Assembly: GCA_038528385.1 (NCBI GenBank)
Contig: JBCBET010000002.1
Span: 310,001 to 374,000 of the forward strand
DNA: 64,000 nucleotides
DNA from: Shimia_B sp038528385
Lineage (GTDB): Bacteria > Pseudomonadota > Alphaproteobacteria > Rhodobacterales > Rhodobacteraceae
Direction: 5' to 3'
The notes below the pieces were generated by a model that was not told where the DNA came from, did not search any database, and worked only from the letters and a program-made list of their open reading frames with translations. Both the position numbers and the translations under genes were made by a program. This document shows, one piece after another, positions 58,004 through 64,000 of this stretch. Numbering within the stretch: position 1 is the stretch's first letter; the number at the start of each line of letters is the position of its first letter.

Positions 58004-58959
58004 CCGACGCATCGCTCCATATCGCGACCGGGGGTCCGGAGACGGCGGAGTACGAGCCGACCTTCGGCGATTACTTCGCGCTCCTGAAGCCGCGGGTGAT
58101 GTCGCTTGTCGTCTTCACGGCGCTGGTGGGGATCCTCGCGGCGCCGTCGGCGGGCCTGCACCCGGTGGAAGCCTTCGCGGCACTCCTCTTCATCGCCATC
58201 GGGGCCGGCGCCTCGGGCGCGCTCAACATGTGGTGGGACGCCGATATCGACGGCGTCATGAAGCGTACGGCAAAGCGCCCCATCCCCTCGGGCCGCGTAA
58301 CGCCGAAGGACGCGCTCCATCTCGGGCTCGGGCTCTCGCTCCTGAGCGTGATGATGCTCTGGCTGACGACGAACTGGCTGGCGGGCGCGCTCTTGGCGTT
58401 CACGATCTTCTTTTATGCGGTCGTCTATTCCATGTGGCTCAAGCGGTCGACGCCGCAGAACATCGTGATCGGTGGGGCCGCCGGGGCCTTCCCGCCGATG
58501 ATCGGCTGGGTGGCCGTGACGGGTTCGGTGTCTGTCGAGGCGGTGCTGATGTTCGCGCTGATCTTCATGTGGACGCCGCCGCATTTCTGGGCGCTCGCGC
58601 TCTTCATGCGCTCGGACTACGACGATGCGGGCGTGCCGATGCTAACAGTCACCCATGGGCGCCGCGCCACGCGCCGGCACATTCTGGCCTATACCGTGCT
58701 TCTTGCGGCGCTCGCTGTGGGCGCGGCCTTCACCGGCATCGGCGGGCCGGTCTACCTGGCCGTGGCCGTCATCGCCAATGCCATCTTCCTGCGCGACGCG
58801 TTCCGTATCTCGCGACGCAGCGAGGCGGACGCCGAGGCCGACAATTTCCGCGTGGAGCGCAGCTTCTTCCGCTTCTCGCTTCTCTATCTCTTCCTCCATT
58901 TCGGCGCGATCTGGGTGGAGGCCGTGTTGCCCCAAGGAGCCTGGGGAGGGTTTTTCTGA
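58000..58959 (+). CDS. ctaB: Protoheme IX farnesyltransferase (heme O synthase)
   Basis: CtaB adds farnesyl to heme B to make heme O, the precursor of heme A in cytochrome aa3. UbiA-family motifs NMWWDADIDGVMKRTAKRPIPSG (Asp-rich NxxxDxxID with RP) and the second Asp motif in MRSDYDDAGVPML are present, with about eight helices. 319 aa, normal. ATG 58000 overlaps the coxB stop (ATGA) and its own stop overlaps the next small gene (TGATG). Confidence 0.96.
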   Translation: MTDASLHIATGGPETAEYEPTFGDYFALLKPRVMSLVVFTALVGILAAPSAGLHPVEAFAALLFIAIGAGASGALNMWWDADIDGVMKRTAKRPIPSGRVTPKDALHLGLGLSLLSVMMLWLTTNWLAGALLAFTIFFYAVVYSMWLKRSTPQNIVIGGAAGAFPPMIGWVAVTGSVSVEAVLMFALIFMWTPPHFWALALFMRSDYDDAGVPMLTVTHGRRATRRHILAYTVLLAALAVGAAFTGIGGPVYLAVAVIANAIFLRDAFRISRRSEADAEADNFRVERSFFRFSLLYLFLHFGAIWVEAVLPQGAWGGFF

Positions 58960-59150
58960 TGTCCTTCGAGAATGTCACGAGCGACGTCCATATCAAACGC
59001 CGCAGCCGGAACCTTGGCGTGGCGGCCTGCCTCGTGGGCTTCATGGTGCTCCTCTTCGCGCTGACGATGGTCAAGGTGCAGGAGACGGGCGCCAACCAGG
59101 GCTTTGACCACGTGGTGCGGCCCGAGCTTCTGCCGGTGGAGGGATCATGA
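58959..59150 (+). CDS. Small cytochrome c oxidase-operon membrane protein (CoxF-like)
   Basis: A 63-residue protein with a basic N-terminus (DVHIKRRSRNLG), one membrane helix (AACLVGFMVLLFALTMV) and a polar C-terminus. It occupies the position between ctaB and ctaG where small uncharacterised proteins are found in alphaproteobacterial oxidase operons. Both ends overlap neighbours by a few bases (TGATG before, ATGA after), good support that it is translated. Role presumed in oxidase assembly. Confidence 0.8.
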   Translation: MSFENVTSDVHIKRRSRNLGVAACLVGFMVLLFALTMVKVQETGANQGFDHVVRPELLPVEGS

Positions 59151-59734
59151 AGATCACGAACCCCGCGAGAACGGCGGCAAAGCTCGCCGGCGTGGCGGCC
59201 ATGATGCTTGGCCTCGCCTATGCCTCGGTGCCCTTCTACGACTGGTTCTGCCGTGTCACGGGCTTCGGCGGCGCCACGGGCGTGAGCGAAGTGGCCTCGG
59301 ACGACATCCTCGATCAGGAGATCACGATCCGCTTCGACGCCTCGACGGAGGCGGGTATGCCCTGGTCCTTCAAACCCGAAGTGCGCACGACGAAGATCCG
59401 CATCGGGGAGACGGGGCTCGCCTTCTACGAGGCGCATAACCCCACGAGCCGGCCCATCGCGGGCACGGCCTCCTACAACGTCACGCCCTACCAGGCGGGC
59501 GGCTTCTTCTCCAAGATCGACTGCTTCTGCTTCGAGGAGCAGGTGCTCCTGCCCGGCGAGACCGTGATGATGCCCGTGACCTACTACGTGGACCCCGAGA
59601 TCGTGGACGACTACGAGGGCCAGTACATCCACACCATCACGCTCAGCTACACCTTCTACGAGATCGACCTGCCCGAAGACGCGGAGCAGGCCGCGCTCGA
59701 GATCAATGACCAAGGCGCGACGTCGCTCAACTAA
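59147..59734 (+). CDS. ctaG: Cytochrome c oxidase copper chaperone CtaG (Cox11)
   Basis: Cox11/CtaG delivers copper to the CuB site of subunit I. An N-terminal membrane helix (residues ~10-30) with Cys35 in YDWFCRVTGFGG precedes a periplasmic Ig-like domain holding the CFCF copper motif (Cys126, Cys128, in KIDCFCFEEQ). PVTYYVDPEI is another family signature. 195 aa, normal. Start overlaps the preceding small gene (ATGA). Confidence 0.96.
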   Translation: MKITNPARTAAKLAGVAAMMLGLAYASVPFYDWFCRVTGFGGATGVSEVASDDILDQEITIRFDASTEAGMPWSFKPEVRTTKIRIGETGLAFYEAHNPTSRPIAGTASYNVTPYQAGGFFSKIDCFCFEEQVLLPGETVMMPVTYYVDPEIVDDYEGQYIHTITLSYTFYEIDLPEDAEQAALEINDQGATSLN

Positions 59735-59760
59735 CGGCTGATCCAGCCAGGGACGGAAAC

Positions 59761-60567
59761 ATGGCCCACGCAAAAAACCACGACTACCACATTCTGCCGC
59801 CCTCAATCTGGCCCTTCGTCGGCGGGGTGGGCGCCTTCGTCATGCTCTTCGGCGCGGTGCTCTGGATGCATGGCAGCGGGCCCTGGATGTTCCTCATGGG
59901 GCTCGTGGCCATCCTCTACACCATGTATGCGTGGTGGGCCGAGACGGTGGCCGAGAACCACGTGGGCGATCACACGCCGGTGGTGCTCATCGGGCTGCGC
60001 TACGGCTTCATCATGTTCATCATGTCCGAGATCATGTTCTTCGCGGCGTGGTTCTGGGGCTTCTTCAAGAACGCGCTTTACCCCATGGGCCCGCTTTCGC
60101 CCGCGGTGGACGGCGTCTGGCCGCCGGCGGGGATCGAGACCTTCGACCCCTGGCACCTGCCGCTGATCAACACGCTCATCCTGCTCTGCTCGGGCTGCGC
60201 GGCCACCTGGGCGCACCATGCGCTGGTGCACGGCAATGTCCGCAAGGACATCCGGGACGGGCTGCTCGTCGCCGTGGGGCTTGGCCTGCTCTTCACCGTG
60301 TTCCAGGTCTACGAGTACACCCACGCCTCCTTCGGCTTCGGCAAGGGCTGCGAGGTCTATTGCTCGAACTTCATCCTGCCCACGATGTTTCACGGCATCC
60401 ACGTGGTGATCGGGACGATCTTCCTTTTCGTGTGCTACCTGCGGGTGCGCGCCGGGCATTTCACGCCGGAGAACCACATGGGCTTCGAGGCGGCGGCCTG
60501 GTACTGGCACTTCGTCGATGTCGTCTGGCTCTTCCTCTTCGCCGCGATCTATATCTGGGGCTCGTAG
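59761..60567 (+). CDS. ctaE: Cytochrome c oxidase subunit III
   Basis: Subunit III of the aa3 oxidase, with seven membrane helices. Family motifs: HILPPSIWPFVGGVGAF, GFIMFIMSEIMFFAAWFWGFF (with the conserved Glu), TLILLCSGCAATWAHHAL, SNFILPTMFHGIHVVIG and AAWYWHFVDVVWLFLFAAIYIWG. 268 aa, normal. GGACGG lies before the ATG. It is followed by the repeat-plus-terminator at 60575-60640. Confidence 0.97.
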   Translation: MAHAKNHDYHILPPSIWPFVGGVGAFVMLFGAVLWMHGSGPWMFLMGLVAILYTMYAWWAETVAENHVGDHTPVVLIGLRYGFIMFIMSEIMFFAAWFWGFFKNALYPMGPLSPAVDGVWPPAGIETFDPWHLPLINTLILLCSGCAATWAHHALVHGNVRKDIRDGLLVAVGLGLLFTVFQVYEYTHASFGFGKGCEVYCSNFILPTMFHGIHVVIGTIFLFVCYLRVRAGHFTPENHMGFEAAAWYWHFVDVVWLFLFAAIYIWGS

Positions 60568-60574
60568 GCCGGGA

Positions 60575-60613
60575 GCCTCCGGCGGCCCTCCGGGGGAAGT
60601 ACAAAGCACAAAG
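60575..60613 (+). repeat. Second copy of the dispersed intergenic repeat
   Basis: GCCTCCGGCGG then, after a 9-base insertion, GGAAGTACAAAGCACAAAGAAG. It matches the element at 6344-6373 apart from the insertion and three bases in the middle. It runs straight into the terminator at 60614-60640. Confidence 0.7.
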
Positions 60614-60640
60614 AAGGGGTGGGGCGGCTCACCCCTTTTT
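60614..60640 (+). terminator. Intrinsic terminator of the cytochrome oxidase operon
   Basis: AAGGGGTG (60614-60621) / CACCCCTT (60630-60637), 8-nt loop, T run to 60640. It lies 15 bp before the surf1 ATG, so surf1 may be reached by read-through or have its own start within the repeat. Confidence 0.85.
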
Positions 60641-60655
60641 CTATCGGAGACGCGG

Positions 60656-61324
60656 ATGCGGTCTGTTTTTCTTGCGGTGATCGGGCTGGGCGGTACGGCG
60701 GTGCTGCTGTGGCTGGGCTTCTGGCAGATCGACCGGCTGGCCTGGAAGGAAGGCGTGCTGGCGGAAATCGAGGCGAGCATCGCCGCCGAGCCCGTCTCGC
60801 TTCCCGCTGTGCCCGATGCGCAGGCCGACCGATACCTGGCGGTGGCGGCGGCGGGCGAGCTGGGCGCGGAGGAGCTTCACGTGCTCGTCTCCGCCAAGGG
60901 CTTCGGCGCGGGCTACCGGGTGATCCGCGCGCTCGAGATGGGCGACCGGCGGGTGATGGTCGATCTCGGCCTCATCCCCACCGCCGCCAAGGACGCGCCC
61001 CGCCCCGGCGGCGAGGTCCGGGTGGAGGGCAACATCCATTGGCCCGAGGAAGTCGACGGCTTCACGCCCGACAACGATCGCGACGCCAATATCTGGTTTG
61101 CACGGGAGGTGGGCGTCATGGCCGAGGCGCTGGGCACCGAGCCCGTGCTCCTCATCGCGCAATCGGTCGCGCCGCCGGTGCCGGGTGTGACCGCCTTTCC
61201 CGTGGATACGGGCGGCATCCCCAACGATCACCTGGGCTACGCGGTCACATGGTTCGGCATGGCCGCCGTATGGGTTGGAATGACCGGGCTTTTCCTCTAC
61301 CGCTCGCGCCGCAAGACTGCCTGA
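60656..61324 (+). CDS. SURF1-family cytochrome oxidase assembly protein
   Basis: Surf1 proteins bind heme A during oxidase assembly. Two terminal membrane helices (residues ~1-20 and ~196-214) flank a periplasmic domain with LWLGFWQIDRLAWKEG, GAGYRVIRALEMGDRRVMVDLGLIP and the C-terminal NDHLGYAVTWFGMAAVW. ATG 60656 with GGAGA upstream gives 222 aa. Located between a terminator and thrC. Confidence 0.93.
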   Translation: MRSVFLAVIGLGGTAVLLWLGFWQIDRLAWKEGVLAEIEASIAAEPVSLPAVPDAQADRYLAVAAAGELGAEELHVLVSAKGFGAGYRVIRALEMGDRRVMVDLGLIPTAAKDAPRPGGEVRVEGNIHWPEEVDGFTPDNDRDANIWFAREVGVMAEALGTEPVLLIAQSVAPPVPGVTAFPVDTGGIPNDHLGYAVTWFGMAAVWVGMTGLFLYRSRRKTA

Positions 61325-61336
61325 GGCCCGCGACCC

Positions 61337-62719
61337 ATGCGCTACATCTCCACCCGCGGCACCGCGCCGGACCTCTCCTTCGAAGAGGCGATGCTCACTG
61401 GGCTCGCCCGCGACGGCGGCCTCTACGTGCCGGCCGAGATCCCGCAGATGTCGGGGGGCGAGATCGCGGCCCTCGCCGGGCTCCCCTACGAGGAGGTGGC
61501 CTACCGCGTCATGCGGCCCTTCGTGGGCGAAAGCTTCTCGGACGACGAGTTTCGCGGCGCCATCGAGCGCGCCTATGCGGGCTTCGGCCATGCCGCCCGC
61601 GCGCCCCTCGTGCAGCTCGGGCCCAATCACCATTTGCTCGAGCTCTTCCACGGGCCGACGCTGGCGTTCAAGGATTTCGCCATGCAGCTCATCGGGCAGC
61701 TTTTCCAGATCGCGCTCTCGCGGCGCGGGGAAACGGTGACCATCGTGGGCGCGACCTCCGGCGACACCGGCTCCGCCGCCATCGAGGCCTTCCGCGGGCT
61801 CGACGCCGCGGATGTTTTCATCCTCTACCCCCATGGCCGCGTGAGCGAAGTGCAGCGCCGCCAGATGACGACGCCCACCGAGGCCAACGTCCATGCGCTC
61901 GCGCTCCACGGCACGTTCGACGATTGCCAGGCCCGGCTGAAGGACATGTTCAACGACTTCGACTTCCGGGACGAGGTGCGGCTCGCGGGCGTGAACTCGA
62001 TCAACTGGGCGCGGGTTCTGGCGCAGGTGGTCTACTATTTTACCGCCGCCACGGCGCTCGGCGCGCCGGGCCGGGAGGTGAGCTTCACCGTGCCCACCGG
62101 CAATTTCGGGGACATCTTCGCGGGCTACATTGCCAAGCGCATGGGCCTCCCCATCAAGCGCCTCGTGGTGGCCACCAACCGCAACGACATCCTCCACCGG
62201 GCGCTCTCCACCGGCGATTACGTCACGGGCGAGGTGCATCCGACGATCACGCCGTCGATGGATATCCAGGTGTCTTCGAACTTCGAGCGGGCGCTTTTTG
62301 ATGCCTATGACCGGGACGGTGCCGCCGTGGCGCAGCTCATGACCGAGCTGAAGGTGGGCGGCTTCCACATCAGCCAAGGCGCGCTCGAAGGGCTGCGCCA
62401 GCACTTCTCTTCCGGACGCTCGGACGAGCACGAAACGGCAGCCACGATCAAGCTCGCCCGCGACACGATGGGCGAGCTGCTCTGCCCCCATTCCGCCGTG
62501 GGCGTGAAGGTGGCCGAGGAGCAGCTGGGCGAAGAGCCCATGGTCACGCTCGCCACCGCGCATCCGGCGAAATTCCCCGACGCCGTGGAGGCCGCCACGG
62601 GCCTGCGCCCCCCCTTGCCCCCGCGCATGGCCGACCTGTATGAGCGCGCGGAACGGTTGACCGAGGCCGCAAACGACCTCACCGCATTGGAAACACTCAT
62701 CAAGGACCGCCGCGCTTGA
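61337..62719 (+). CDS. thrC: Threonine synthase
   Basis: ThrC converts O-phosphohomoserine to threonine with PLP. The PLP lysine is Lys112 in GPTLAFKDFAMQ; GATSGDTGSAAIEAF and VPTGNFGDIFAGY bind the cofactor phosphate and substrate. N-terminal MRYISTRGTAPDLSFEEAML is typical of the long bacterial/fungal type. 460 aa, normal. The stop overlaps the TTG start of the peptidase gene (TTGA). Confidence 0.97.
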   Translation: MRYISTRGTAPDLSFEEAMLTGLARDGGLYVPAEIPQMSGGEIAALAGLPYEEVAYRVMRPFVGESFSDDEFRGAIERAYAGFGHAARAPLVQLGPNHHLLELFHGPTLAFKDFAMQLIGQLFQIALSRRGETVTIVGATSGDTGSAAIEAFRGLDAADVFILYPHGRVSEVQRRQMTTPTEANVHALALHGTFDDCQARLKDMFNDFDFRDEVRLAGVNSINWARVLAQVVYYFTAATALGAPGREVSFTVPTGNFGDIFAGYIAKRMGLPIKRLVVATNRNDILHRALSTGDYVTGEVHPTITPSMDIQVSSNFERALFDAYDRDGAAVAQLMTELKVGGFHISQGALEGLRQHFSSGRSDEHETAATIKLARDTMGELLCPHSAVGVKVAEEQLGEEPMVTLATAHPAKFPDAVEAATGLRPPLPPRMADLYERAERLTEAANDLTALETLIKDRRA

Positions 62720-63978
62720 CCCTTGAGACCCACACTCTCCCCAACGGCTTTCGCATCGTGACCGAGCACATGGAGGGCCTGAAAAGCGCCTCCATCGGCG
62801 TCTGGGTGAATGCGGGCGGGCGCCATGAGCGGGCCGAGCAGAACGGCATCGCCCATTTCCTCGAGCACATGGCCTTCAAGGGCACGGAGCGGCGCAGCGC
62901 GCTCCAGATCGCCGAGGCGATCGAGGATGTGGGCGGCTACATCAACGCCTATACGAGCCGGGAGACGACGGCCTATTACGCGCGGGTGCTGGAAAACGAC
63001 GTGCCGCTCGCGCTCGACGTGATCTCCGACATCGTGCTCAACCCCGTCTTCGACATCCGCGAGATCGAGGTGGAGCGCGGCGTGATCCTGCAGGAGATCG
63101 GGCAGGCGCTCGACACCCCCGACGACGTGATCTTCGACTGGCTCCAGGAAGAGGCCTATCCGGATCAACCCATAGGCCGCACGATCCTCGGCCTCAGCGA
63201 ACGCGTGCGCGCCTTCGACCGTGCCGATCTCAGCACCTTCGTGCGCGAGCATTACGCGCCGGGTCAGATGATCCTCGCCGCCACGGGGGCCGTCGATCAC
63301 GACGCCATCGTGCGCGAGGCGGAAAAGATCTTCGGCCAGCTCGAGGCCCGCGCGCCCCTCCAGATCGAGAAGGCGAGCTTTGGCGGCGGCGCGCGCCTCG
63401 TGGACAAGGGCCTCGAGCAGGTGCATTTCACACTGGCCTTCGAGGGGCCGGACTACCGCGACCCGGCGATCTACACGTCCCAGATCTTTTCCACCGCTTT
63501 CGGCGGCGGCATGTCCTCGCGCCTCTTCCAGGAGGTCCGGGAGAAGCGCGGGCTTTGCTACACCATCTTCGCCCAGGCGGGCGCCTATGCCGATACCGGG
63601 CTCACCACGCTCTATGCGGGCACGAGCGCCGAGCAGCTTGGGGAGCTGGCCGAGATCACGGTCGACGAGCTCAAGCGCGCCGCCGATGACATGACCGCCG
63701 CCGAGGTGGCACGCGCCCGCGCGCAGATGAAGGCCGGGATGCTCATGGGGCTCGAGAGCCCGTCCTCGCGCGCCGAGCGGCTGGCACGGATGATGGCCAT
63801 CTGGGGCCGGGTGCCCGCCCTCGACGAGATGATCCAATCCATCGACAGCGTCACCACCGGCGATATCCGCGATTTCGCGGCCAAGATGGCCGAGGAAAAG
63901 CGGATGGCGATGGCCGTCTACGGCCCGCTGAAGAACGTGCCCTCGCTCGAGACCTTGCAGGAAAGGCTCGCTGCTTGA
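62716..63978 (+). CDS. M16-family zinc peptidase (mitochondrial processing peptidase-like)
   Basis: A 420-residue M16 peptidase. The inverted zinc motif HFLEH (His47, Glu50, His51 in NGIAHFLEHMAFKGT) and the distal Glu127 (ERGVILQEIGQ) are present, and the C-terminal half has the R/Y pair segment GGMSSRLFQEVREKRGLCYTIF (read in parts). Alphaproteobacterial members are the relatives of mitochondrial MPP. The start is TTG 62716, fixed by the TTGA overlap with thrC and by the family N-terminus LETHTLPNGFRI. Confidence 0.94.
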   Translation: MTLETHTLPNGFRIVTEHMEGLKSASIGVWVNAGGRHERAEQNGIAHFLEHMAFKGTERRSALQIAEAIEDVGGYINAYTSRETTAYYARVLENDVPLALDVISDIVLNPVFDIREIEVERGVILQEIGQALDTPDDVIFDWLQEEAYPDQPIGRTILGLSERVRAFDRADLSTFVREHYAPGQMILAATGAVDHDAIVREAEKIFGQLEARAPLQIEKASFGGGARLVDKGLEQVHFTLAFEGPDYRDPAIYTSQIFSTAFGGGMSSRLFQEVREKRGLCYTIFAQAGAYADTGLTTLYAGTSAEQLGELAEITVDELKRAADDMTAAEVARARAQMKAGMLMGLESPSSRAERLARMMAIWGRVPALDEMIQSIDSVTTGDIRDFAAKMAEEKRMAMAVYGPLKNVPSLETLQERLAA

Positions 63979-64000
63979 AATTCAACCGGGCGAGCAAGGT
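63975..64000 (+). CDS. Possible start of the next gene, truncated by the window edge
   Basis: A TTG at 63975 overlaps the peptidase stop (TTGA) and opens a frame reading KFNRASK to the end of the window. The same overlap type joins thrC to the peptidase gene. Too short to identify; in related genomes an acetyltransferase gene often follows. Confidence 0.25.

Overview
The window is strongly GC-rich chromosomal DNA from an alphaproteobacterium, most likely a member of the Rhodobacterales (Roseobacter/Rhodobacteraceae). The best evidence is gene order and protein character: ruvCAB - ybgC - tolQRAB - pal - cpoB - tilS - ftsH, coxB - ctaB - small ORF - ctaG - coxC - surf1 - thrC - M16 peptidase, a DUF1127 protein, an alphaproteobacterial Tad locus, and a LOV-domain histidine kinase. 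I saw no rRNA, tRNA, insertion sequence, prophage or CRISPR array. Genes are densely packed, many with ATGA/TGATG/GTGA/TTGA overlaps.

Layout. 1-3.5 kb: end of a serine-hydrolase gene, DUF2237, msrA, prmA, a small membrane protein and a DUF1127 protein. 4-16.3 kb: the Holliday-junction genes ruvC-ruvA-ruvB (with a LexA-like site), two small uncharacterised/SnoaL genes, then ybgC and the Tol-Pal envelope system, tilS and ftsH ending at a strong terminator. 16.4-23.9 kb: MOSC protein, one-carbon genes fhs and folD with an OsmC gene between them, then the ligase-associated repair helicase and PdeM nuclease. 23.9-26.1 kb: a membrane-anchored LytTR regulator and a winged-helix AAA ATPase.

26.2-40.7 kb: a GT-C-like membrane protein and a Tad (tight adherence) pilus locus read on the minus strand: two unusual Flp pilins, a leaderless pilin-like small protein, cpaB, cpaC, an OmpA-type lipoprotein, cpaE, cpaF, tadB, tadC, two TPR lipoproteins and the prepilin peptidase. 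A lytic transglycosylase on the plus strand flanks the pilin end. 40.7-45.1 kb: a cassette resembling the actinobacterial decaprenyl-phospho-arabinose pathway (HAD-UbiA fusion, DprE1-like oxidase, DprE2-like reductase, a flippase-like membrane protein), directly beside the pilus genes.

45.3-49.1 kb: GNAT protein, two tiny one-helix membrane proteins, and an operon in which a blue-light LOV histidine kinase is inserted between the two subunit genes of succinyl-CoA:3-ketoacid CoA-transferase. 49-55.5 kb: TrkH-type K+ transporter, a 41-bp tandem repeat, topA, dprA and an unknown membrane protein. 55.5-64 kb: tldD, the cytochrome c oxidase subunit/assembly operon, surf1, thrC and an M16 peptidase.

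Most interesting leads: (1) the arabinose-lipid cassette next to the Tad pilus, suggesting pilus or surface arabinosylation; (2) the LOV kinase inside the CoA-transferase operon; (3) Flp pilins whose canonical Glu-Tyr is Asp-Trp, with a leaderless relative and decayed fragments; (4) two genes ending in short tandem repeats that place TGA stops in all three frames; (5) a perfect CtrA-type box beside an 18-bp palindrome in front of pdeM.
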